Source of the DNA: Phytophthora quininea
Lineage: Eukaryota; Oomycota; Peronosporomycetes; Peronosporales; Peronosporaceae
NCBI GenBank assembly: GCA_011947345.1
Contig: JAAVTG010000091.1
Location: 1-50,360 of the forward strand
Reading direction: 5' to 3'
Length of the DNA stretch: 50,360 bases
Part shown: positions 32,115 through 43,708 of the stretch, one piece after another
How the letters are laid out: each line of letters starts with the position of its first letter
Position numbering within the stretch: position 1 is the first letter of the stretch
The notes under the pieces: generated by a model
Database searches by the model: none
The model's input: only the letters and a program-made list of their open reading frames with translations
Told to the model about the DNA's origin: nothing
Position numbers and translations under genes: made by a program

Positions 32115-34574
32115 TCACATCGTGTCATGCTTCTGGTGGAGGACGCGCCATCGAACTAAGTCAGGTGTAAATGGCCTCAACGTCAGAAATGCCTCACGTG
32201 AGGTGACTCGAGGAACCAGTAGATAAGGCTGCTCGGGTTTGTTTGCTGTAGCCGTGGGCGATCTCCATTCTGCAACAATCATGCGACTTAATGTTTCACC
32301 CTGCACTTTGTATATCGTTGAGGCCACTGCACACTAAAGGAAATTGCTGGACGCGAACAGCAGGAACCCGAGGACAGCCATGCTGAGTACCCGGTAGGCG
32401 TATCTCGCTTTGTTTATACGCTGATTGCAGAAGTAATGGAAACAAATAGCTCTCGGTAGACCCAAGCATTGGATTAGCACATTCGCCCCGACGTAGGCGA
32501 ACAATAAGCGCCGTAGGTGGTTGGCTTGGTACTTTGATCATCATACCTGTCACACTGTCGTGTATCGTCCGAAACGTTGTACCGGGTGCGTAGCATACGG
32601 ACTCGAGCGTTCCAAGCGTACCATTTGCCACCATTTTCTGCGGTCTCACGTTCTGCGTGAGCTGTATCGGCACACCGACGATCAGGTCAAGGTAGGGGGC
32701 CATATGACCGAACTTGGAATCCGGCAAGCTCATCGCCATTCCAACCTCGGCTCGGTTGAGGCCTTTCAGCTTTCCTTTGAGATTTGCTAGAACACGAACT
32801 GGTAAGACATCACCAGGTAGCAATTTCGCAGCAGTTGAAATGGAAAGATTGTTTATGGAAAGGCTAGTAGAATTGTCATGTGTCATGAATGTAGTCCTTT
32901 GCCCACTTGCAATCCACTGTCTAATGTCATCACTTTGCTTGCCCACTACACGTGAATTGATCAGACTCACAAATTCGTCGCTCCATCTTCCTAATCGTGC
33001 ATCATGACAGCCACGCCCCCAAGCTGGATCATCTCTAAATCGAACTGATTCGTCCAGCATAATCACATGACTAAATGAACGCCACAACAAAAATGCGGTA
33101 AAGTCGGTTGCTGTACTCTTTGGCTTTGAGGACGGGTCGCGATAAATTGGATCAGCACCGACGGGTGGGAGCTGTAAAAATTCTCCAACAAGCACTACAT
33201 GAATATCGCCAAACGGAAGACCGGGAAGACGCTTAGCAATGCGCAATTTCCTGTCTAATTGAACCAACTGCAACTTCTTCATCATCGAAACTTCATCTAT
33301 TATCAACACGTCAAGCTCAGTAGTGGCATCGACCGCATTCTCTCCATTTAGTTGTAGTAAGAAACTTTCGAGAGTCCTTCCTTCAATTAATGTATCCGCT
33401 TTTCCTGTTAGGGCAGTTTTGACAAGACATCTAGAGCGCCCCCAACTTCTGCAAAGGTTCTGGACTGCGTCGATAACTCGACTCTTCCCAGTGCCACCCT
33501 CACCACCCAGGAAGAAGCGGAGCTGGTCTTCCCTAAGAGAGTCTTCTTTATTCCCATCCATAAAACTCATGCTCTCTGCTTTTTGCCATCGTGTCAAAAG
33601 TGCTACGCCAATAGTTTTGAAGGCGAGATGCTGTTTTTCATTCAGCGTAAATGATCTGGATACTGCTGCGATACTAGCAAACGACTTCACTGGACTCGGC
33701 GGTTGAGATCTCACTACTGCTGCAGGTTTCCAAGCAGTGTTGGCGTCTTCGAGCATCCGATCCAACAGCTCCACAACTGCTGTCTCCTGTACGTCGGGAG
33801 GCACTGTGGCGGGCAAACTCAGAGCATTATCGGTGCTTGGGTCACGAATCCATTGACCGAGATGATGTGGAGACAGTGAGTGCATTTCCAAACCCACCAC
33901 ATTTGCAGCTAATGCCGTCTTCACTGCCGTGCTTTCGATCATGCCAAATTTCTTAAATGTGTCGAGGATATCACTGACTCTACGGTCCGGTATGCCAGTC
34001 GATGGGCACACTGACGGGTGTAATGAACTGCTTTCGAGAACTGTGTTAGTGTCCTCTGTGGAATCCCATATTCGACAGGTGTCGCTTGCACTATCACAAC
34101 ATTCCTCGTCATCTAACACGCTGTCACAGCTGTACAGATCGTCGCTATCGGTACTTCCATCCTCAGCAGGATTAGTGCCTCTGCTATTCCGTTCCTGTGG
34201 ACCTGAACAAGCTGATTCTGGATGGTGCTCGTTAGCATGGTTGAATCCGCTGTAGTAGTCGTTCATGTTATACATTATCACTTTGACAAAGTCCGTTCGT
34301 GTGCTTTTCCACTGGTCATACGCGTGTAGCCACGCAACATCACACACAGAACCATCGCCAATGAGGTCAACAAGAGACCTGAATGGCTTGAACAGAACCA
34401 AAGACAAAATCGCCTTCTTACGCTGATACTCAATGGAGGATTCTCCGTTAATATACGGCAACCGATATCCTTGCACAATAGGAACCGCCTCTTGGTATCG
34501 TTGTCCAAGACTATGTGAGTGGTGGAGAGGATAACCAGACCGAAAAGCAAACTTTGCATCATTCGCATGTTCAT
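32115..34574 (-). pseudogene. Helitron Pif1-type helicase domain
   Basis: A 726-residue open frame (34476-32296) holds most of it. The N-terminal part reads YRLPYINGESSIEYQRKKAI; then an acidic Ser-rich linker; Walker A GGEGGTGKS at about 33500; LDVLIIDEVSMM (Walker B) near 33300; LVGEFLQLPPVGADP; and the C-terminal helicase motifs SKFGHMAPYLDLIVGVPIQL, LTQNVRP and NGTLGTLESV. The frame switches near 32330 to ASTIYKVQGETLSRM and continues NKPEQPYLLVPRV to a stop at 32115. Upstream, a short piece (34574-34477) is in another frame. It would unwind DNA 5'-3' during rolling-circle transposition. It differs from cellular Pif1 by fusion context with Rep. Confidence 0.8.
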
Positions 34575-36227
34575 CCTTCTTTCGAAAAAATCATCGAAAA
34601 CTCGTACAGGTTTATGTTGGCCAATGCATCATTGCGAAAAATGTAATCATCTAGGTTGGAGACCGCCCGGAAATTATGGCTACCAAACTCGTTGCTATCG
34701 CTAACGAGACGGCGCGAGTACTCCACCACTGTAAGCAGTTGAAGAATGATGTCGCCCAACGGAAGCGTGACACAAGTAGCACTAGAATAGCAGCATGATC
34801 CACGATTCAGATAGAGAGCAGCAAGCGGTCCAGCCACCTCTTGCCTATTCGTGATGCTATACACAATCGAAGCGACTCGCTTTCGACCGATTGAAAGTCT
34901 CTCATCTGCATCTCGAACCGATGCCATACTGTCTAAAAGTTCCCGTTCTTGGCGAAGTTTGAATGCTCCCAATGCCACGACAGAATCAAGCCGTTACTGC
35001 TGCTTGGTGACGTACTTGCAGCAATAGTGAATTCTTTGTGTAGCCTCCTGGCCGCCTACAAGTACTTGGATATCGTGGTTGCACTTGAATGTGAACGTTA
35101 GTACGCGATTAAAGCCATTAATAAATTCATGAGCAACAGGACGGCTTAGTTGAATGCCAGATGGCGTAAATATCGTATCCGCTAGCCGTTCTTTAGGAAA
35201 CCCATATCTGCAAAACGATGCGTTAGCCGTCATACATGACTGCTTGAAGCATGTGTTGGTGTGCCCCCATCAGTGCTGACTCAGCAGTAAGACAAGCGAA
35301 AAACCATATAATCAATAGCAGTTTGGGACATCCGAGCGTCTGAGGAGGATGGCGGCATCATCTCAATCAACCGGGCAAGCTGGTCGTTTTGAAATGGGTC
35401 ATCATCAGATTTAAATGACTTCATTTGAGGGAAATTCAAATGATCTAGCCACTCAGCAATTCCAATTTCAGCATTATTCACCGCACCATGGTTGCTACAC
35501 AAGCTGCTCTCCATCATTTCACGCTGCTCTACAATGCGTCGAGCCTCGACCAAAGAGTTACGGCACAGCCGCTCCAGATTAGCTTGCTGTAAAATGTCTG
35601 CAGGTGATAGTGCTTTTTCCCACACCGGCCAGTGCGGAGGACGAGACTTCAACAATACACTGCGCATCAGGTGTTGCGAGCTGGACTTCACCCCACAAGC
35701 GTCACATTCAACGAGCGGTGGCTCCACGACATTTGCTTTTGCTCGTGTACTGTAAAGACCTGAACGTGGGTCTTTTCGTGCAATTTCAGGCACCGGTAAT
35801 GGCACTACGTTCGAGGATGAGGTACCACAACCAGAGCAACAAAGTTCGCTGAAATCAAGGGAATTTTGTTGCTAACGATCGAGTTAGTGTAGTCCACGAT
35901 AGATTTCCGGAACAACTCGGCTTCATCATCGGCCAGCAAGTCCTCGACTTCTACAGAGTTTCGAGGGCCGGCCACTAGCCATATCAGAAAGTGGATGTGC
36001 AGTGTGCCGCGTCCCTGAGTCTCCACCATTCCGAAGTATGCTTCTACCTCACCGAACAGTCCTTGCTGGCCTGTTGGCTTCTTGGTTTTCGGGTCCATAC
36101 CTAGGCCATACCTTATGAAAGCGTCTACCTGCCTCATAAACAAACGTGCTGAGGCACAGTCATTGCCAAGACTGGGTTCACGAAGCTCCGCCTTACTCGG
36201 CAATCGGGCTTCCAGTACGTCAAACAA
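34575..36227 (-). pseudogene. Helitron HUH Rep and central region
   Basis: Reads SKAELREPSLGNDCASARLF, FGEVEAYFGMVETQGRGTLH, IHFLIWLVAGPRN: the His-x-His metal-binding motif of HUH replication initiators (about 36023-35976). A CC-x2-C zinc-like stretch follows near 35840. Further down are FGFPKERLADT-like sequence (GFPKERLADTIFTPSG), FKCNHDIQVLVGGQEATQRI, YCCKYVTKQQ, then a TAA and ITNRQEVAGPLAALYLNRGS. Frames change at about 35815 and 35285; the TAA near 34995 is a point nonsense change. It nicks and religates single-stranded DNA. Order and motifs fit oomycete Helitrons. Confidence 0.75.
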
Positions 36228-37964
36228 ACTCTGAACCGAGGTAATGCCAGTATATTAAGCCATTGCGAAAGAATTTTCGATGTTGGGCGTGAGCGTAACA
36301 AACAGAGCCGGCTGTCCGAATCGCACCTGGTAAGCAAAGGCCCTCTGGCGGCACTGCGAGCGCTCACCGTTGCTTCCCAAACAGCACGAGACGCGATCTC
36401 AACAGACTTCAGAAAGCGGCCGGCAGTACTATCAATCTTGTTCGTGCGAGGCAAGCATCCCTGTCTTCTTCGCTCGTTATCTATCAATGCCTGGCCCAGT
36501 TGGTCGACACCAATACTCTCAAATCCATTGAATAGCCGCGGAAACCGCTTGCATCTGACTGAATTTTGAATGTATATGTTCTGCAACGGCAAGCGGTCGA
36601 ACGCCGCAAGCGCAAAAGCTCATCTTCAGCAAATTGCCTACTACTTAAGGCAATGTAGTATTTGATCGCTTCTTTTAACGAAACGGCAACTCTGCGTTTT
36701 TCACCAGGATGTCCACGCCCAAAAGGAAACAGGTGCGGAAAAAGCCGAGGAAGCAAATCTCCATTCACGTCATGGGAAAACTGGTTGGACCTTCGAACCA
36801 AAAATGACCTCTCCTTGTTTTCCTGTCCACCAACTTTACTAACAAACTGGTTTTCGTCAGCGGGTAGGCGTAAGGTATCGTCCAGTAGACCAATACGTCG
36901 TTCTAGAACAGTAGACTCATCGTCATTGCTAACAGCCCAAGTGTCAGTTTGACCACGAACGGATTCCAGCTCAGTCGACATGCTATCGCTCAAGGAGGTG
37001 CCGTCTTCATCAACATGCTCGACGAAATGGTATTCAATCTCTTCATCAGAATACTGTGCAGCAAGAGCCTCGCCATTAGAAGCAACATCGTTGTACAGGT
37101 GATTGTAAGTCTTGTAAAATTGAAGACATCCTTCACGTGCTGATTCCGAATGCGATGCAACTTTTTCACCTTTTTCACTTGGTTGTCTGTGAACTCACCC
37201 ACCAACACAACTCGATATGACGAAGCACCATCAATCGAGCGCGGTAGCAATGTGATAGGTGGCCCCGGCGTGCAATCGAAAGCCAAGCAATGAGACCGGA
37301 TGCAACGATGAAACCCGCCTCGCATCACCCGGGTGATGGCCGCCATATTCGCAAGCTGAGTAATAAAGCGCTCCGGTAAGGTGATGTCATGAAGACGCTT
37401 TGACAACCTTCCAACGTAAAATCCATTTTTGGTAGCGAATTTAGGAAGTTTGTTTTCACGTAAGCTGGTCATGCAATCCTTGCAAGTACCAATCCAAGCA
37501 CTGGGGTATCCAGTGCGATCAACATAGCAATGTATGCCACGAGGGGATACAAGAACGTCCTCCAACCCGCTGATGTGAGGTGGAGCTTGATACTGTCGCA
37601 CGAGCTTGTCAGAAATGGATTCATCACGGGTTCCCAGGACCTTCTGTAGAGTCTTGATAAATCTCCAATCGTTATCTTCTCTCCGAATGATATCCTGAAC
37701 CAATACCAGTCGATCGCATACACTGCACACACTTTCATCCAGACCCTCAGCACCTAATGCTTTTCGAAGCTCCTGTGCGCAGCGATCTTGGACGTCATCA
37801 CTCACGGGCTGCAGAAGACGGCTGCACTCCCTTTTCACTCGCTTGCGGGCCCTGGATCTTTGCTGCCGTTCTCGACACTGCTCACGTATGAATGCGACGT
37901 CTAGGTGCTTGAGGAGGTCTTCCTCATCCGACGAGTCATGATGTTTTCTCGATGTAGTGGTCAT
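36228..37964 (-). pseudogene. Helitron N-terminal region (zinc finger, DUF6570-like, Helitron-like N domain)
   Basis: Begins MTTTSRKHHDSSDEEDLLKH at 37964, then a basic region (RQQRSRARKRVKRECSRLLQ), a CSVC..CKDC zinc-finger-like part, and KLPKFATKNGFYVGRLSKRL, PERFITQLANMAAITRVMRG, typical of the DUF6570 module next to Helitron-like N domains. After one lost T at about 37120 it continues YNDVASNGEALAAQYSDEEI, then the SHDVNGDLLPRLFPHLFPFG segment (about 36770), LQNIYIQNSVRCKRFPRLFN and NERRRQGCLPRTNKIDSTAG. Shortly before the Rep domain a TAA (about 36258) replaces a likely Gln codon in FAMAQYTGI context. Confidence 0.7.
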
Positions 37965-38980
37965 GGCGCACTGTGATGAGCCTCAACCACGCTATTTAGA
38001 CACCACAAGTTCGTCCTGGACATGTACTAGTTAGGACCTGGCCACGAACGCATCAAAGTACGGTATCTACCCACGCTAGCGGCGGCGGCGCCTTGCATGT
38101 TGCCGCTTGCACCTCTTCAGCCGGTAAAGTCTGCTGCATACACGTCAGTGGGGGTGGTGCAGGCGGAGATGTAAGCCTGGGCACTCGTACCTGCTCGCCG
38201 CTCTAGCGCTCGGACGCAAAAGCAGCAATGAAACGGCTACCGCCGCGAGCTCCAGTTGCCGCCGCCATGCGCGCCAACTTTCCTGCAGAAATCTCCCTTT
38301 GACTTGGCTTTGTATGGAGACTTTTGAGGAAAAGTAGCAGTCAGTTCACGTGGGCCACACCAACGTGCTCGGGGGCATCTGAGTTTTCGAAGCGAAAACA
38401 TCTTGATTTCACTATTGAAAACCGGTCAAAAACCGGTACATGACAAAAGCTATACTTGATCTTTGTATGGCGCGGTTTATATTGATTCCACTATGAGGTA
38501 TCGGTATTTTTACCGTTTGTGACAAAACATGGGATAAACGACAGTTCTACACTTCGTTACGAACTGCGAATATTGCTTCTATACGTCCATCCTAGTTTGT
38601 TTGTATCTGCCAATATATCCACGAGGGCAGATGGCGCAGCTGCGAAGCAGGCGCGCTGGATGCCGAAAAATACATATCACCGGTACCAGTATTTAAAAAA
38701 ATCCTATCCCAGTATTCACCAAAATAATTGTGTGGAATTAAAAGGCCTCTGCATTTCGTTTGTTCAAAATAATATCTCTCTTTCACTCTTCGGAAATTCA
38801 ACCACACAACTACGTGGATGCGTGTCGTCGTTGATCACCAGAATTCACCACTATCGTCACTTGGTCGCCGTGTCATCTTCTGTAACGTCACAAGGCTCAT
38901 TGGGCTCTGTTGCTGGTGCTTTCGTTTCACAAAATTCACGGCAAACTGAACTTTTAATTGTCTGATCTCATCTTCTAGTT
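37965..38980. other. Non-coding stretch upstream of the Helitron gene
   Basis: No supported gene. GC-rich part at 38080-38290; the Helitron 5' end should lie here but I cannot fix it. An ACCGGT-containing patch lies at 38420-38520. Confidence 0.3.
38619..38725 (+). repeat. Short dispersed repeat with tRNA-like head (copy 2)
   Basis: Begins GGGCAGATGGCGCAGCTGCG; related to 25243-25345 by eye over the first 40 bases and the CCTATCCCAG block. Confidence 0.4.
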
Positions 38981-38984
38981 ACGC

Positions 38985-40334
38985 TCAACTCTGAATTGCA
39001 CTCCATCGATTGTCAGCAGTTGCAGCTGAAAGTTTCTGCTGTTCATATACGCAGCTTCCGTTTGTCACCATTTCACTCAGTAACAAATTCTCGAGAGCTT
39101 GGTTGAGATCCTGTCGACTTTGCTTATACGTCGTGAAGACCATCTCGGTAAGCACACCCAATTCGTGATACCGTTCCCGGTCCAAAGCTTCGTCTAGCGG
39201 TCCACTCGAGACACTAGGGATCGATTTAGTGTGACTTCTTACAAACACCCGGTGGTACCGCCAGGCAGTGTAGCTGGTGTTGCCGTTGAGCATCCTTCGA
39301 ACGTGATCAGTGAATGCGACGACCTACCGTCGTCGGATGGAAAACACTCATCTTGGCGCACCACACGTACACTATGCGACTTTGTTGCTGGAACCGCTTC
39401 ATCACCGAGACCAGTTCTGCGTTCGTCACCTCGTTTGACTCGTTCTTCATAGGCAACGGAAGGGTGATCGTCGAAATGAGCGTGTCCTTCGTGTGTTTGA
39501 GAAGGACGAGGTTTGAACCGATGAGCTTGAGTTTGCCCTGAGGCAGCGACTTCCACACCACCTTCTCCACTGCCCTGACGTTAAAGGCATAAACCGCTTC
39601 TCCTTGAACTCCAGGTGCATGCCTTCTGCCGGCGAGTACTTCAAAGTGGCGTCGTCTCCAATATTCACTGTCGGGTTGGTATCGCTTAACCCTCCTTCCA
39701 AGAGGATGGTGTCCACGAAAGCATACCTTGAATTCACATCGAGCAGCATCTCTTCCAGCAGTTGACTGGAGTGTTGTGGGTGGGCATCGTACACGCTATT
39801 GGTGGCTCGAAGTCGACCACAACTTCGACTCTTGTGAATCAATCGCTCGAAACGCTTGACCAGTTGCAGTTGAGACTTGACCATGTCTCGGAGCTTGGCG
39901 TTCTCCACCTCGGACTTGGCTTTCTCGCCTCGTTGTCTCTTGGCGATACATTCCCAGATCGACAGCTTGTCACTACCAGTAGTCGACATTGTATTGTTTG
40001 GTGTCACTTGTCGACGTTGATTCTTCAACGTCAACGTCTCGATCGTCGCTTCCAGCTCCTCGACTTGAACGCGCAGATCCATCAACTCTTCTCTCTGCTT
40101 CTGGCTGTAGCTTTTCGTGCACTTCCTTCTTTTCTTCTTTGGTTCTGCCAGCGTTAACCCCATAGGACTGGGAGCAGGGCGCGGATTGTCCTGTGCCTCT
40201 TGATTCGAGTCCGACAAAGACTCTGGAGATGACGGGATCGATGGCAACTTTAAACTCTGCAACGGACGTGCTGCAAGACCTCTGTCTTTGGATAGATGAC
40301 TCGGCGGAGACTCCTGCTCTCTCAACGATGACAT
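38985..40334 (-). pseudogene. Duplicate M96-like gene with three frame breaks
   Basis: Almost identical to the intact gene at 7352-8695 over its first 350 codons: same basic/coiled-coil region, family block and C-terminal domain. Relative to that copy it lacks one A at about 39584 (TTAAAAGG to TTAAAGG), one C at about 39344 (GTCCGG to GTCGG) and one base near 39244. The last 90 codons (below about 39275) are clearly more diverged, ending LLLSEMVTNGSCVYEQQKLS rather than the other copy's LLLTTQSCEHQEQ. The promoter Inr is preserved. Either a new pseudogene or an intact gene with uncorrected base losses. Confidence 0.75.
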
Positions 40335-40518
40335 TTTGCTGTTGAGGACGGTCTCGAAGAGGAATGTTCAGAATGACGAGAGGTTGTCTGTCAGAACTGT
40401 GTGACCCTGCTGCAGATTGCGCTTCGAACGGCGCACTGTGATTACCGTAATTGCGGACACATCGCCAGCCGTTAGCGTCTTCTCTGAGACCATCTCCTTG
40501 TTGCGATGAATCTCAGGA
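38988..40518. repeat. Segmental duplication, copy B
   Basis: Same orientation as 7361-8880. From 39276 to 40518 I find only a handful of differences; 38988-39275 is much more diverged. Confidence 0.85.
40370..40376 (-). promoter_or_regulatory. Oomycete Inr-like motif of duplicate gene
   Basis: TCATTCT on the minus strand, the same site as 8732-8738 in copy A. Confidence 0.45.
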
Positions 40519-40787
40519 TAAAACTGCATTATACGCTTCGGTATGCCTTATTGTTGTGCTTGCTCTGTGGGCGCTTGTGGTACTGTAACTTCATAACACA
40601 AGAGGGTCACCAATTCTCCCATGCGGTGGCGTTAGATGCTTCATGTCCACGCGGTGGGTTTATCCAGGCTCCTGCTGCTTCAGAGAATTATTTCAGAGCG
40701 GTGGTTGTTGCACGTTTTATAGGGCAGTAAAAATATACCATGTGACTTCATGGTGAAGACGCAACCGAATTGACTATCCACGTAGCG

Positions 40788-43377
40788 ATGGGAACGTCGA
40801 CAGCGATTGCTCCAAGTCAACCAGATAAGTCCCCGGGCCCAAGGCTCTCGCAAGTGAATCACTTTTTCAAACTCACTCCCGAGCTCAAAAATGTGCTGAA
40901 GGCGAACCAGATCGCTCCAACGGGGCCGACGATCGAGCAGCTCAAGTTGGAGAGCAAAAGGTGCTGGGCCATCGCCAAAGCGGGTCCTTATCGTTCCGCG
41001 ACGCGTTTGGTGTGTTAGGTTTGCCGATGCTCATTGTGTTAGTCACTTGCGTCGTCTGGACTGCGTGGTTAGTTTTTCTGGCGCTTGCACCGAACCAGGC
41101 GGCTAATCTGCTCATGCACACGCAAGATTACGACAACGGCGAGTTCTGGATGATCAGCGATACGAATCCGGGCATGGTGCTTGCTGGAGCTATTGGTCTC
41201 ATGCTGGTTGGCGCCTGCTACGTGGTGGTGACTCTGAGAATGATTTTCTATCGCGAAAAGCTCGTCAGCTCGTCATTGTCCAGTTATTCCAGCACGTGGT
41301 GGAGTTCGGGTCATCGATCGATGCGATGGCTCAGCTCAATGCAGCCGCACTACGAACGAGGCCAAATGTTTTACAACGACCTCACAAACTTTGAAGGCAA
41401 AAACCGCAAACGTTGGGTACGTTCACAGGAAGATTTTTAGCTTTCATAACGGGATTGTAGTGTACTTATTTGCATCGGTCATTGCTGTAGAATGCTCTGC
41501 TCAAGTTGGGGGACTTGGGGATCAAATCGGTCATGCTCCGACAATTATTACTAAGCGGGAGTCCAGCGACTCTGACGTACGGGTTTACAATCTTTCTCGC
41601 GCTGAACTCCATGTCCTGTGTCGTTAATGTGTTGACCGATCGGTTTTCGGCTCTAACCGAGATATTCATCTACTCAGTGTACGTGGCAAGCGACAACAGT
41701 AAGAGTTTTGCGGTCTCACTTTGCGTGATTGCTCCCTTAGATTCGACTTAAGCGCGGCGGTTCTCTATCCGATCGTGACGTTAGTTTACTGCTACTACAA
41801 TTTCAGCTTCGACCGCGCCGTCTATCTGACTTATCTGGAGATGTTGCCAGCGGGCAGCTTCGAGGAAATCGCTCGGTCTTTCGTGGACCAGTCGGAACTT
41901 GCGTTATTCCGCGTGAATTTCGACAACCTCCGGATTGATTCGCTGCTGGACTTCGTGCTTCGCATCGGCATGAATTTGAGCTTTTGCTATCGGTTCGAGC
42001 GTCTACTGGGAGCGATCCTGTGGACACGTCAAAGAGAGAGATTTTCAAGCAGATCAAGCAGCGAAGCGCATCAGAGTCTGAGCTGCAAAACCCGGTTCCG
42101 AAAAGCATCGTCGCAGTTTTTATCGCTTGCAGTCTGGTGGTATTACTATCGGCGAACAAAGCGATGACCGACTCGACAACGCTCTGCTCCGCGTATCCAG
42201 AGTGCGTGGTGTACGCGCATCAGTGGGAGACCTCCGAAAAACTTGTCCGTGCTTGTATCTCATCGATGTTGACCGTGCACCGAAAACCTACGAAGAATGG
42301 ATCAACCCTATCGACGCGTACGATACAGTCAAAGCCTTGTCTTCTTCGGGGTTGCTGAAATCGCTGCAAGTGATCAATCGACAGCTCGTGGAGTTTCCGG
42401 AAGAGCTACGGCTGTGTCGCGGGCTCAAAGTCATGTACGTTTGGTAGAGTTTCCAATCATCTCAGAACGTATCACTAACTGGAGAAACTACAGTCAATTA
42501 ATGTACACAAGCACGCAGTATATCCCAAGCTGGATGAAGGAGCTGAAAAGTCTCGAGTCAATGTGAGTCGGTGGTGTGTGTTTGTTCGTAGTATTTAAGC
42601 CCGTGACTAATTTATTTGCCAAATGCAGTCAAGTCGAGGGCAAGTACGGTCAGCAAAACCTGGTGAACCTTCCGGAAGATCTATTTGCCGACTTGCCACG
42701 GCTCTCGATGCTACATTTTGGACTGCACGAGCATATCGACCACATCCCCCGTTGTCAGGCGTGCCTCAACTGAGGAGTTTATCTCTTGCGTGGCTCACTC
42801 GGCTGCACGACCTCCCTTCGTTCAACCATATACCTTCCCTTGGGCGATTGATCTTAGCTCTTCTGCCAAGTTTCGAGCGATTACCCGACATGGCACCATT
42901 GCAAAACCTACTTGAATTTGACTTGCTGCGACCAAACCACATTTGCTGCAACGGATTCATGGGCGCTTGCAATCTGAGCCATATCTCTTGCCAGAGCTAT
43001 CCGTTCGCGAATGTCTCGTCAGCTACGTGTCTAATGAACGATTCGGATCCCAACGTCACAGTAACTCCGTTCCTCGGTTATGACGGTACCAGGAAAGTCT
43101 TTGAAAAATTTGCATCCGCGATCTGCCAGGCATCGCCGTTCGACTCGCCTGACTTCCTCAGTTTCCCCGTGAAAGCCACCATCGAGATTTGCGGCGGCAA
43201 ACCATATCGACAGTGCTTCCTGCCAGGAAATCTGACAGGTATTTGTTATAATACCCGTTTTGCGGTGCTTTCCTGTCTTCCGGACGAGCACTATATTGCG
43301 TTACGGCGGCTGCAGATTGCAAAAAAATCGGGCCCAAGTGCGACCCCGTCGAGGAGAAATGGCTCGGTTGTGACTAA
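40788..43377 (+). CDS. WLGC-domain LRR membrane protein, copy 1
   Basis: Five exons. Introns: 41416-41490, 41679-41741, 42435-42493, 42563-42628, all GT..AG and 59-75 bp, positions shared with copies 2 and 3. The protein starts MGTSTAIAPSQPDKSPGPRL, has two membrane segments early (LPMLIVLVTCVVWTAWLVFL; AGAIGLMLVGACYVVVTLRM), a third and fourth (TIFLALNSMSCVVNVL; AVLYPIVTLVYCYYNF) and a fifth (SIVAVFIACSLVVLLSA). Leucine-rich repeats follow (LPEDLFADLPRLSMLHFGL, PQLRSLSLAWLTRLHDLPSF) and then a Cys-rich C-terminus. The WLGC motif (EEKWLGCD, stop at 43377) is recovered only if one A is added to the run at 43321-43327; four other breaks (about 40977, 42035, 42243, 42757) also each fit one lost base. 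Probable surface receptor-like protein; ligand unknown. Confidence 0.75.
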
Positions 43378-43696
43378 GCAATTTGGCTGTGACAAAGTAG
43401 AGTAATATTCAAGCGCCTCAGCTCGTACGAAATCACTTGGAACGTCTGAGAAATCAGTCTTTGTCAACAAAATACAGTGGTAACACACGGATGGTGTGGA
43501 TCTGTTGGACAGTCTCAGCAACGATCGAGGCGTTGATACCGGACAAAGACATTGATGACACTTCTGTACCTCGTATAGTAGCAATGAGGAGGGCGATAAC
43601 GGCTGGTGATGTGTGAGCCAGGAACTCGCATTATGGTAATCACCAAGCGCGGTTCGAAGCGTAATCTGAACTAGGTCACTTAGGTCTGACCGACAA

Positions 43697-43708
43697 GCTC
43701 ATTTTACC
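43697..43708 (+). promoter_or_regulatory. Inr-like motif (GCTCATTTTACC)
   Basis: Matches the start of the oomycete core promoter GCTCATTYY but lies directly against the ATG at 43709, so either the leader is extremely short or the true start is a later Met. Confidence 0.35.

Larger units (their letters stand above)
32115..37964 (-). mobile_element. Large autonomous-type Helitron, decayed
   Basis: A single long Rep-helicase coding unit spread over nine frames on the minus strand. Order: zinc-finger/DUF6570-like N-terminus, Helitron-like N domain, HUH Rep, conserved middle region, Pif1-type helicase. The frame changes mostly fit single lost bases, but stops of the CAA-to-TAA kind at about 36258 and 34995 indicate real decay. 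I could not define the terminal TC and hairpin/CTRR ends. Confidence 0.8.

Noticed and set aside
33323..34255. Plus-strand frames of 127 and 108 codons
   Set aside because: Antisense of the Helitron helicase.
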